Shown here: piece by piece, positions 1 through 7,211 of the stretch
How the letters are laid out: the number at the start of each line of letters is the position of its first letter
Numbering within the stretch: the stretch's first letter is position 1
Origin: Candidatus Kuenenia stuttgartensis
Lineage (GTDB): Bacteria > Pseudomonadota > Alphaproteobacteria > SMXS01
NCBI GenBank assembly: GCA_943329845.2
Contig: CALQFM020000045.1
Span: 1 to 34,734, forward strand
Length of the DNA stretch: 34,734 nucleotides
Reading direction: 5' to 3'
The notes under the pieces: generated by a model
What the model was told of the DNA's origin: nothing
Database searches by the model: none
Seen by the model: only the letters and a program-made list of their open reading frames with translations
Program-made: the position numbers and the translations under genes

Positions 1-446
1 AGGCGGCCCAGGTCGCGCTGGTGGTCGAGCGCTCGCTGCACGAGAGCGTGTTCCGGGAATACGGCCTTGACCAGTCCGTTGTCGACGCGGCGGAGCCGTC
101 GCCGACCTGCCTGGGTTACGTCAACTTCCTGATCGCCACCGCGCATCAGGCGAGCATCGAGGAAGCGGTGGCCGCGGTCCTGCCATGCTTCTGGGTCTAT
201 GAGGAGGTGGGCAACGTCATCCATGGACGCGCCGCCCCCGGCAATCCCTACCGCGCCTGGATCGACGCCTATGCCAGCGAGGAGTTTGCGGCGGCGGTCC
301 GGCGGGTGATCGGCATCACCGACCGGCTGGCGTTGCACGCGTCTCCCAAAACCGTCGCCGGCATGACCCGGGCGTTCATGCGCTCGGTGCAATACGAGTG
401 GATGTTCTGGAACAGCGCCTATGCCCGCGAGACTTGGCCGGTGTGA
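1..446 (+). CDS. tenA: TenA/thiaminase II-family protein, 5' end cut by the window edge
   Basis: The reading frame is open from base 3, so the gene starts left of the window and only about 147 C-terminal residues are seen. TenA proteins are all-helical cytosolic enzymes that hydrolyse thiamine or aminopyrimidine breakdown products in vitamin B1 salvage. Two family signatures are visible: LPCFWVYEEVG, which holds the likely nucleophilic cysteine, and YEWMFWNSAY near the C-terminus, which holds the usual catalytic glutamate. The frame ends in TGA at 444-446. No thi gene follows; the next gene has its own promoter, so any operon partner lies outside the window. A GTG at 21 is not the true start, since family-like sequence continues upstream in frame. 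The family call is fairly safe; the exact substrate is open. Confidence 0.82.
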   Translation, partial: AAQVALVVERSLHESVFREYGLDQSVVDAAEPSPTCLGYVNFLIATAHQASIEEAVAAVLPCFWVYEEVGNVIHGRAAPGNPYRAWIDAYASEEFAAAVRRVIGITDRLALHASPKTVAGMTRAFMRSVQYEWMFWNSAYARETWPV

Positions 447-470
447 CACGGACCGGAAGGTAACCGCGCC

Positions 471-499
471 TCGACATCATCCGGCACCCCTGCTTTAAT
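471..499 (+). promoter_or_regulatory. sigma70-type promoter with extended -10, upstream of the first amidohydrolase
   Basis: TCGACA at 471-476 matches five of six bases of the -35 consensus and TTTAAT at 494-499 matches five of six of the -10 consensus, with exactly 17 bp between. TG at 491-492 followed by C also gives a TGn extended -10. Transcription would begin near 506, leaving a leader of about 16 bases that carries the GGGAGAC ribosome site before the ATG at 522. Confidence 0.6.
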
Positions 500-521
500 C
501 GCCGCAAATGGGAGACAGGTC

Positions 522-2219
522 ATGAGCTACGACATCAAGATCGTCGGCGGCACCATCGTGGACGGCACGGGCGCGCCGGGCTATCGGGGCGACGTGGGCA
601 TCAGTGACGGGCGCGTCGTCGCGCTGGGCGATGCGCCCGAAGCGGGGCGCACCGTGATCGACGCTACCGGCAAGGCCGTTTGCCCCGGCTTCGTCGATAT
701 CCACACCCATTACGACGCCCAGGTGCTGTGGGACCGGATGATGACCATCTCGCCGTGGCACGGCGTCACCACCGCGGTCGTCGGCAATTGCGGCTTCGGC
801 ATCGCGCCGACCCGGCCGGAGCATCGCCGGCTGATCCTGCAGACGCTGGAGAACGTGGAAGGCATGTCGCTCGACGCCCTCGAGGCGGGCCTCGGCGACG
901 ATTGGGGCTTCGAGACGTTCCCGGAATATCTCGACGCGCTCGAGCGGCACGGCATGGCGATCAACATGGGCGTGCTGCTCGGCCACACGCCGCTGCGCAT
1001 GTATGTGATGGGCGAGGACGCCGTCGAGCGCGCCGCGACAGAAGACGAAGTGGCGCGGATGCGCGACCTGGTCCGCGAAGGGCTTGAGGCCGGCGCCGTC
1101 GGCTTCTCCACCTCGAAGGCGGTCACCCATTGGGGCTATCACGGCAAGCCGGTGCCGAGCCGCCTCGCCGAGCTGGACGAGATCGCGGCGCTGGCGAGTC
1201 CGGTCGGCGACGTGGGCGGCATGCTGCAGGTGAATGTGGGGCCGGGCTTCTACCTGAAGGAACTGGCGCCGATCGCCCGGAGCACCGGGCGCACCATCAG
1301 CTGGACGGCCATGCTGACCGGCCTGTTCGGCCCCGGCGGCCACCGCAAGCAGCTCGACCGCACGGCCGACCTGGTCGAGGACGGCCTCAACATCATCCCG
1401 CAGGTGGCCTGCCGGCCGCTCAACTTCGAATTCCAGTTCGAGGCGCCGTTTCCGTTCGAGGCCATGACCATGTTCGCCGAGCTGGGCGCCGGCACCCGCG
1501 AGGCGCGGCTGGCGAAATACGCCGATCCGGCCTGGCGCCAGCAGGTGCGCGACAAACTGATCCCGGTGCTGGTCGGCTGGGCCGACCGGACGACCATCGC
1601 CGTCTATCCGCCCGAGCCGGCGCTGGAGGAGCGCAATCTGGCAGACATTGCCCGCGAGCGCGGCGTCGACACCACCGACCTGGCCTTCGACATGGCCTTG
1701 AAGACCGATCTCAAGGCGCGCTTCCGCACCGCCGTGTTGAACACCGACGAGGAAGCCATCGGCGAGATGTTGCACGATCCCAACACCGTGCTGGGCCTGT
1801 CCGACGCGGGCGCCCATGCCAGCCAGCTCTGCGATGCCTGCTTCTCGACCCATCTGCTCAGCCACTGGGTGCGCGAGAAGGGCGTGCTGACCCTGGAGCA
1901 GGGCATCCGGGCGCTGACGTCGCGCCCTGCCGAGGTCTTCGGCATCACCGACCGCGGACGGCTGGAGGTCGGGCTGCCCGCCGATGTCGTCGTGTTCGAT
2001 CCGGCGACCATCGCCGCCGCGCCGATCAAGCGTGTTTACGATCTGCCCGCGGGCGCTGACCGCCTGCAGTCAGACGCGATCGGCATCGACGCGGTGATCG
2101 TCAACGGTACCCTGCTGCGCCGGAACGGCGTCGACCAGGTCGATCCGGCGGGCGCGCTGCCCGGCCGGCTGCTGCGGCGCGGCCGGATGGCCGAACGGGG
2201 CCGCCTGGCGGCTGAATAG
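522..2219 (+). CDS. D-aminoacylase-like amidohydrolase (COG3653 type), divergent metal site
   Basis: A 565-residue cytosolic protein of the amidohydrolase superfamily, in the branch holding N-acyl-D-amino-acid deacylases. The N-terminal beta-sandwich half (KIVGGTIVDGTG) runs into the barrel with DIHTHYDAQ (H61 and H63, metal ligands), NCGFG (C90, aligned with the zinc-binding Cys of D-aminoacylase) and SDAGAH (D428, catalytic Asp). The strands that in classical D-aminoacylase end in ATHMR and ISHLK here read LQVNVG and ISWTAML, so both expected zinc-binding histidines are missing. The substrate may therefore not be an N-acyl-D-amino acid. The start is set by GGGAGAC just before ATG 522. A related 578-residue protein lies at 32839-34575. 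The superfamily is certain; the reaction (hydrolysis of an amide or cyclic imide-like bond) is only inferred. Confidence 0.85.
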   Translation: MSYDIKIVGGTIVDGTGAPGYRGDVGISDGRVVALGDAPEAGRTVIDATGKAVCPGFVDIHTHYDAQVLWDRMMTISPWHGVTTAVVGNCGFGIAPTRPEHRRLILQTLENVEGMSLDALEAGLGDDWGFETFPEYLDALERHGMAINMGVLLGHTPLRMYVMGEDAVERAATEDEVARMRDLVREGLEAGAVGFSTSKAVTHWGYHGKPVPSRLAELDEIAALASPVGDVGGMLQVNVGPGFYLKELAPIARSTGRTISWTAMLTGLFGPGGHRKQLDRTADLVEDGLNIIPQVACRPLNFEFQFEAPFPFEAMTMFAELGAGTREARLAKYADPAWRQQVRDKLIPVLVGWADRTTIAVYPPEPALEERNLADIARERGVDTTDLAFDMALKTDLKARFRTAVLNTDEEAIGEMLHDPNTVLGLSDAGAHASQLCDACFSTHLLSHWVREKGVLTLEQGIRALTSRPAEVFGITDRGRLEVGLPADVVVFDPATIAAAPIKRVYDLPAGADRLQSDAIGIDAVIVNGTLLRRNGVDQVDPAGALPGRLLRRGRMAERGRLAAE

Positions 2220-2227
2220 TCAGCCGC
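2208..2227 (+). other. Hairpin with the stop codon in its loop
   Basis: GCGGCTGA at 2208-2215 and TCAGCCGC at 2220-2227 are perfect 8-bp arms; the 4-base loop ATAG contains the amidohydrolase stop codon TAG (2217-2219). No T-run follows on either strand, so this is not a standard intrinsic terminator. It could protect the 3' end or act with Rho. Confidence 0.55.
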
Positions 2228-2264
2228 GCAAAACCGGCCGCAGCATCGGACAGGCGTGCTGCCC

Positions 2265-2292
2265 TCGACAGCCGCCGCGGCTTGGCTATGCT
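2265..2292 (+). promoter_or_regulatory. Putative promoter of the PQQ dehydrogenase gene
   Basis: TCGACA at 2265-2270 is the same -35-like hexamer as at 471. TATGCT at 2287-2292 (four of six) follows after 16 bp. Transcription would start near 2299, before the GGGGGATC ribosome site and ATG 2321. The fit is weaker than that of the promoter at 471. Confidence 0.4.
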
Positions 2293-2320
2293 GCCTAAGG
2301 GAAACGGCGGGGGATCGGCG

Positions 2321-4270
2321 ATGAAATTCGCGCTGTGGTTCGCGGCGGCCTGGCTGCTGGCGGTTCCGGCACACGCAGGGGAGGCCGGCTGGCCGCTCTA
2401 TGGCGGCGATGCCGCCGGAACCCGCTATTCCCCGCTCGATCAGATCACGCCCGAGAACGCGGACAAGCTGGAGGTCGCCTGGGTCTACCACACCGGCGAG
2501 ATCGCCCGGCGCGGGCCGAAGGCGACGGCCTACAGCTCGGTGCAGAACACGCCGATCCTTGTCGATGGCTCGCTGATCGTCTGCACGCCCTTCAACCGCA
2601 TCATCGCACTCGATCCGGCCACCGGCCGGGAGCGCTGGGTTTTCGACGCCGGTATCAAGCTCGACCTCGAGGTGCCGCACTACAATTGCCGCGGCGTAAC
2701 CCAGTGGACCGATCCGGATGCGCCGGCGGATGCGGCTTGCCGCAAGCGCATCCTGTTCGGCACCAACGACCTGAGGCTGATGGCCATCGACGCCCGCACA
2801 GGAAAGCCCTGCGCCGGCTTCGGCACGGCGGGCGCGGTGCCGGTTCCCGCGGTGTTGCCTGCCGATGCGCGCAAGGGCGAGGCGCGGATCGTCGCCGCGC
2901 CTGTGGTCGTGAACGGTGTCCTGGTGACCGGCACGATCGTGCTCGACAATCAGCGCGAGAACGCGCCGCTGGGGACGGTGTTCGCCTTCGATCCGCGCAG
3001 CGGCGCGCTGAGATGGACCTTCGATCCGATCCCGCGCGACCCGACCGATCCGGCCTACGCCACCTGGCTCGACGGCAGCGCCGAGCGCACCGGCGCGGCC
3101 AATGTGTGGTCGACCATGGTGGTGGACGAGGCCCGCGACCTGGTGTTCCTGCCGGTGTCCAGCCCGGCGCCGGACTTCTGGGGCGGCGACCGCAAGGGCG
3201 ACAACCTCTATTCCGGCTCGCTGGTCGTGCTGCGCGGCGCGACCGGCAAGGTGGTTTGGCACCGTCAGCTCGTGCATCACGACATCTGGGACTGGGACGT
3301 GTCGTCGCCGCCCATGCTGATCGACATCCGCAAGGACGGGAAGGTGATCCCCGCCGTGGTCCAGAACACCAAGCAGGGCTTCGTGTTCGTGTTCGACCGC
3401 GCGACCGGCGAGCCGGTATTCGGCGTCGAGGAACGGCCGGTGCCACAATGGAAACTGCCGGGCGAATGGCTGTCGCCGACCCAGCCCTTCCCGGTGAAGC
3501 CGCTGCCGCTGATCGACACCAGGGTGACGCCCGACGATGCGTGGGGCTTCACTTTCTGGGACCGCAACAAGTGCCGCGAGAAGCTCGCCGCCGCCCGTTA
3601 CGATGGCATGTTCACCGCGCCCGACACCGGCGGCGGCACCCTGTTCATGCCGGGGAACGCGGGCGGCGCCAACTGGGGTGGGCCGGCCTACGACCCGAAG
3701 CGCCAGTGGATGATCGTCAACATCAATGCGATCCCGCAGGTCACCACGTTGATTCCGCGCGACCAGGTGCCGAAGGAGTTGCAGGGCCTGATGCGCGACG
3801 GCGGCGGCGTGATCTACGAGCAGAAGAGCGCGCCCTATGCGGTGAAGGTGGAATGGCTGTTGTCGCCGTTCGGCGCGCCTTGCACCAGGCCGCCGTGGGG
3901 CGAGTTGGTCGCCATCGACATGGCGCGCGGCGACGTGGTCTGGCGGGTGCCGCTGGGCTCGGTCGAGAACGAATTGTCGCTGCCGTTCCGCTGGAACCTG
4001 GGCCAGCCCAATGTCGGCGGGCCGATCGTCACCGCCGGCGGCGTGATCTTTATCGGCGCCGCGCGCGACCGCATTTTCCGGGCGTTCAGTTTGCAAGACG
4101 GCAGCGAGCTGTTCCGCCACCAGTTCGAGGGCGGCATCGGCGCCACGCCCATGACCTATCAAGCGGACGGGCGCCAGTTCGTCGTCATCACCAGCGGCAA
4201 CCTGGTTTTCCTGCGCTCGCCGCCCGGCGACGAGGTGGTCGCCTTCGCCCTGCCGAAGAAGCGCCGTTAG
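2321..4270 (+). CDS. Periplasmic PQQ-dependent dehydrogenase, glucose/quinate dehydrogenase-like, without membrane anchor
   Basis: A 649-residue quinoprotein that would oxidise an alcohol or sugar in the periplasm and pass electrons to the respiratory chain. Residues 1-20 form a signal peptide (MKFALWFAAAWLLAVPAHAG); the rest is an eight-bladed propeller. Family marks are AWVYHTGE (53-60), HYNCRGVTQW (120-129), a cysteine-containing FGTNDLRLMAIDARTGKPC (146-164), ANVWSTMVVDE (260-270) and QLVHHDIWDWD (316-326). Membrane-bound glucose dehydrogenase has five N-terminal helices; here they are replaced by a signal peptide, and there is no haem motif. ATG 2321 is preferred over the upstream TTG 2282 or ATG 2288 because a GGGGGA ribosome site precedes it and the signal peptide starts there. 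No PQQ synthesis genes are in the window. The substrate is unknown. Confidence 0.87.
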   Translation: MKFALWFAAAWLLAVPAHAGEAGWPLYGGDAAGTRYSPLDQITPENADKLEVAWVYHTGEIARRGPKATAYSSVQNTPILVDGSLIVCTPFNRIIALDPATGRERWVFDAGIKLDLEVPHYNCRGVTQWTDPDAPADAACRKRILFGTNDLRLMAIDARTGKPCAGFGTAGAVPVPAVLPADARKGEARIVAAPVVVNGVLVTGTIVLDNQRENAPLGTVFAFDPRSGALRWTFDPIPRDPTDPAYATWLDGSAERTGAANVWSTMVVDEARDLVFLPVSSPAPDFWGGDRKGDNLYSGSLVVLRGATGKVVWHRQLVHHDIWDWDVSSPPMLIDIRKDGKVIPAVVQNTKQGFVFVFDRATGEPVFGVEERPVPQWKLPGEWLSPTQPFPVKPLPLIDTRVTPDDAWGFTFWDRNKCREKLAAARYDGMFTAPDTGGGTLFMPGNAGGANWGGPAYDPKRQWMIVNINAIPQVTTLIPRDQVPKELQGLMRDGGGVIYEQKSAPYAVKVEWLLSPFGAPCTRPPWGELVAIDMARGDVVWRVPLGSVENELSLPFRWNLGQPNVGGPIVTAGGVIFIGAARDRIFRAFSLQDGSELFRHQFEGGIGATPMTYQADGRQFVVITSGNLVFLRSPPGDEVVAFALPKKRR

Positions 4271-6040
4271 TCAAGGGGATGGCGCCTCGTCGGGCGGCGG
4301 CGCGGTGCCCTGCGCCGGCCGCGCCCAGGACGGCTCCAGCATCAGCAGCACGTTGCCCGGCAGACCGCGCCGATGGCTGCCCGAGGCGACGAAGATCCTG
4401 CCGTCCACGGCAACCGGCGCGGCATCGATGGCGCCGCCATGCGCCTTGGCGCCGTCGACCGCGGCGACCTCCGCCGTGGTGTCGAACGACCACAGCTCCA
4501 TGCCCGTCAGCGGATCGCGGGCGCGCAGCATACCGTCGTGACTGCCGGTCAGCACCGCGCCGGGGACAAGCACCGGCGGCGCCGACAGCCTGCCGGGCGC
4601 GGCCCAGAGCTGGTTGCCCGTCGCAGCATCGAGCGCATGGAGCCCGGTCGCATCCGCCACGTAGAGGACCGACCCGTCGGGCGCCGGTGTCCAGCCCATC
4701 GCCCCCTGGCTCAGCGTCCGGCGCCAGGCCAGCTTGCCGGTCTGTGGGTCGAGGGCGTGGATATCGCCGGTCTTCTGCCGGGCGAGCAGCAGGTCGCGGC
4801 CGCCGGGGAGGGCCACCAGCAGCGGCGGCGCGGTGAAGTCGGCGCCGCTTCCGTGCGGCACCGGGCAGTTGGTCTTGTCGGCCATGCGGCAGGACATGGT
4901 CCAGGCGTCGCCCGTTGTCGCCTGGTAGCGCCAGACCTTCCTGCCGGTCAGCAGATCGACGGCGATGACGGGGTCGCTTCCCGAGGGCGCGGGCGACGTA
5001 TAGGCCGCGCCCGTCGCCATGTAGAGCCGCTTCCGTTTCGCATCGACGGCCGGGCCCGCCCAGACGGGCGCGCCGGCGGGCTGCCATGTCGGCGTGCCGG
5101 CGGCGTTGGTGTCCCCGGTCAGGCGAGGTTCGGCGGCGATGGCCCAGCTCTGCCAGACAAGCTTGCCGGTCGCCGCGTCGAGCGCCGTGACGCCGCCGCG
5201 GAAGGTGCAGCATTCGTGGTCCGGATCGGCCGCTGCCACCCATTCCGTCGAGGCCACCGGCACGTATAGCCTGCCTTCATGAAGCACCGGCGTGCCGGCG
5301 ATCATGGCGTTGCCGTGGGAATCGGCCCTGGCTTTCCAGACGAGCTGGCCGGTGGCGGCGTCGACCCGGTAGGCGCTGCCTGCGTCATCGCCGAAGAACA
5401 CCGCCGGCGCCGCCGCCAGATCGCCGGGCATCCACGGGCCGACCACGACGGTGCCGCGCACCTCTGCGTCGGCCTGGAACCGCCAGCGCACGCAGCCGCC
5501 GGCTTCGTCGATCGCCTGGACCACACCATCCTCGCCGGCCACGAACACCGCGCCGCCGGCCACCGCCGGGTTGCCCGCGCGGCTGGCGCCGGGGAAGGCG
5601 AAGGCCCACTTGACCGCCAGCCGCGGCAGCAGGTCGGGCGTCAGCCGCGAGGCGGCGCCCGGCGGGTGGAACATGTCCATCCGGTTCTGCCACTCGGCGC
5701 ACATGAGCGGCGATGGCGCTGGCGGGTCGCCCAGCATCCGCCCGGTGATGTACCGGGCAACCTGGGTCCGCTGCTCCGGCGTGAGGTCACGGGCCTGCAC
5801 GGCCATGATGCCGTTCATCGCGCGGATCACGGTCTCTGGCTGCAGCCGCTTGAGGTTCTCCCGCGTGGGCTCGACCGCATGGGGACCGTCATGGCAGTTG
5901 GCGCACGCGTCCCGGTAGACCGTGGCGGCGTTCCGTTCGTGAAGCGGCGGCGCGGGCGGTGCGGGCTTGTCGTCGCCGCCGCGTCCACACCCGGCCACGA
6001 GCAGCGCCAGCGCCAGAACCCAGCGTCGCCCCAGCGCCAT
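4271..6040 (-). CDS. Haem-c/PQQ lipoprotein, polyvinyl-alcohol dehydrogenase-like
   Basis: A 589-residue quinohaemoprotein. It starts with a lipoprotein signal (lipobox LVAGC, Cys18), then a proline-rich linker, a short cytochrome c domain with CANCH at 46-50 binding one haem, and a PQQ-type propeller to the end. ECCTFRGGVTALDAATGKL and repeated DAATG/TGKLVW blade motifs resemble cytochrome-containing polyvinyl-alcohol dehydrogenase (EC 1.1.2.6), which oxidises secondary alcohol groups and passes electrons to its own haem. The ATG at 6040 is chosen over the TTG at 6058 because GGAGGG lies six bases before it. Its stop codon abuts the stop of the opposite PQQ gene with no base between. A strong terminator of the upstream genes lies just before its ribosome site. 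The native substrate may be a small secondary alcohol rather than the polymer. Confidence 0.82.
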   Translation of the reverse strand: MALGRRWVLALALLVAGCGRGGDDKPAPPAPPLHERNAATVYRDACANCHDGPHAVEPTRENLKRLQPETVIRAMNGIMAVQARDLTPEQRTQVARYITGRMLGDPPAPSPLMCAEWQNRMDMFHPPGAASRLTPDLLPRLAVKWAFAFPGASRAGNPAVAGGAVFVAGEDGVVQAIDEAGGCVRWRFQADAEVRGTVVVGPWMPGDLAAAPAVFFGDDAGSAYRVDAATGQLVWKARADSHGNAMIAGTPVLHEGRLYVPVASTEWVAAADPDHECCTFRGGVTALDAATGKLVWQSWAIAAEPRLTGDTNAAGTPTWQPAGAPVWAGPAVDAKRKRLYMATGAAYTSPAPSGSDPVIAVDLLTGRKVWRYQATTGDAWTMSCRMADKTNCPVPHGSGADFTAPPLLVALPGGRDLLLARQKTGDIHALDPQTGKLAWRRTLSQGAMGWTPAPDGSVLYVADATGLHALDAATGNQLWAAPGRLSAPPVLVPGAVLTGSHDGMLRARDPLTGMELWSFDTTAEVAAVDGAKAHGGAIDAAPVAVDGRIFVASGSHRRGLPGNVLLMLEPSWARPAQGTAPPPDEAPSP

Positions 6041-6056
6041 CCGTTGCCCTCCAGCC

Positions 6057-6089
6057 AAAAAAAGAGGGGCGATGCTGGCACCGCCCCTC
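6057..6089 (-). terminator. Intrinsic terminator of the E1 alpha/beta operon
   Basis: Perfect 8-bp arms GAGGGGCG (6064-6071) and CGCCCCTC (6082-6089) with a 10-base loop, followed on the minus strand by seven T (A-run 6057-6063). It lies 35 bases after the E1 beta stop. The T-run ends only six bases before the GGAGGG ribosome site of the next minus-strand gene, so read-through or a start inside this element would be needed to express that gene. Confidence 0.9.
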
Positions 6090-6124
6090 CGTCATTTCAA
6101 CGGTGTTGCCAACCTATCGGGTGC

Positions 6125-7135
6125 TCAGTGCTCCAGCAGGTCGCGGACGACGACCTCGATCTTGTCGGGCGTCGGCAGGTAGAGCGCTTCCAGCGTCGGC
6201 GAGGCCGGCACCGGCGTGTGCGGCGCTGTCACCTTCTTGATCGGCGCGTCCAGGTAGTCGAACGCGTCCGACGCCACGATGCTGGATATTTCCGAGGCCA
6301 CCGAGCACATCGGGTTGGCTTCGTCGACGACGACCAGACGGCCGGTCTTCTTGACGCTCTCAAGGATTGTCGCGGCATCGAGCGGCGAGGTGGTGCGGAT
6401 GTCGATCACCTCGATGCTGATGCCGTCCTTCTGCAGCCGGTCGGCCACCTCGTTGCAGAACTTCACCATGCGCGAGATGCCGACCAGCGTCAGGTCGCTA
6501 CCCTTGCGGGTGATGGCGGCCTGGCCGAACGGGATGGCATAGGGCTCGTCCGGCACCTCGCAGCTGTCGCCCAGCAGGCTCTTGTGCTCGCAGAAGATCA
6601 CCGGATCGTCGTCCCGGATCGCCTGGATCAGCAAGCCCTTGGCGTCGTAGGCGTTGGACGGCACGATCACCTTCAGGCCGGGGATCATGGTCAGCATCGG
6701 ATAGATCGCCTGGCTGTGCTGGGGGCCAGCGCCCATTCCGGCACCAATCATGGTGCGCACGACAAGCGGCGTGCGCGCCTTGCCGCCGAACATGTAGCGG
6801 AACTTCGCGGCCTGGTTGTAGATCTGGTCGAGGCAGACGCCGATGAAGTCGGCGAACATCAGCTCGGCCACCGGCCGCATGCCGGTGAGCGCCGCGCCCG
6901 CCGCCATGCCGATGATGGCGGACTCGGTGATCGGCGTGTCGATCACCCGGTCGCGGCCGAATTTGGTGGCCAGGCCCGCGGTGATGCCCATGACGCCGCC
7001 CGCCGCTTCGCCGCCGCCGGCCGAGCCGCCGGCGCCGCCCGCCACGTCCTCACCGATGATGATGACGCGGTCGTTGGCTTCCATCTCCTGGCGCAGCGCC
7101 TCGTTGATCGCCTCGCGATAGGTCTTGATTGGCAT
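6125..7135 (-). CDS. acoB: E1 beta subunit of an acetoin/pyruvate-type 2-oxoacid dehydrogenase
   Basis: A 336-residue thiamine-diphosphate enzyme subunit. With the alpha subunit encoded just upstream it forms an alpha2beta2 E1 that decarboxylates a 2-oxoacid or cleaves acetoin and transfers the acyl group to lipoyl-E2. Visible marks are IGEDVAGGAGG (an extended glycine-rich loop as in AcoB), DTPITESAIIGMAAGAALTG, MFADFIGVCLDQIYNQAAKF, GAGPQHSQAIYPML and the C-terminal transketolase domain (VIDIRTTSPLDAATI). The length is normal for the family. GGGAG lies seven bases before ATG 7135. It follows E1 alpha after 76 bases that hold two hairpins and ends at a terminator. No E2 or E3 gene is in the window. 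AcoB is favoured by the glycine-rich loop, but pyruvate or branched-chain E1 cannot be excluded. Confidence 0.85.
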   Translation of the reverse strand: MPIKTYREAINEALRQEMEANDRVIIIGEDVAGGAGGSAGGGEAAGGVMGITAGLATKFGRDRVIDTPITESAIIGMAAGAALTGMRPVAELMFADFIGVCLDQIYNQAAKFRYMFGGKARTPLVVRTMIGAGMGAGPQHSQAIYPMLTMIPGLKVIVPSNAYDAKGLLIQAIRDDDPVIFCEHKSLLGDSCEVPDEPYAIPFGQAAITRKGSDLTLVGISRMVKFCNEVADRLQKDGISIEVIDIRTTSPLDAATILESVKKTGRLVVVDEANPMCSVASEISSIVASDAFDYLDAPIKKVTAPHTPVPASPTLEALYLPTPDKIEVVVRDLLEH

Positions 7136-7148
7136 GATCTATCTCCCA

Positions 7149-7171
7149 ATCGTTTTCGAACCGAAAACGAT
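7149..7171 (-). promoter_or_regulatory. Hairpin next to the E1 beta ribosome site
   Basis: Perfect 10-bp inverted repeat, ATCGTTTTCG at 7149-7158 and CGAAAACGAT at 7162-7171, with a 3-base spacer. It begins one base from the GGGAG ribosome site of E1 beta (7143-7147). It may set the translation ratio of alpha to beta, mark an mRNA processing point, or be a protein-binding site. Confidence 0.6.
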
Positions 7172-7183
7172 AAAATTCTAGTA

Positions 7184-7209
7184 GACCGAAGGCGTAAACG
7201 ACTTCGGTC
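7184..7209 (-). other. Hairpin right after the E1 alpha stop codon
   Basis: Arms GACCGAAG (7184-7191) and CTTCGGTC (7202-7209), perfect over 8 bp with a 10-base loop, two bases past the stop of E1 alpha. A T-rich but interrupted tract follows on the minus strand, so it may be a leaky terminator or a 3'-end stabiliser. Confidence 0.5.
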
Positions 7210-7211
7210 GA

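Noticed and set aside
2036-4162. 708-residue open frame antisense to the PQQ dehydrogenase gene
   Set aside because: It lies wholly opposite a gene with clear family motifs, is rich in Arg/His/Ala/Gly as GC-rich shadow frames are, and has no recognisable domain.
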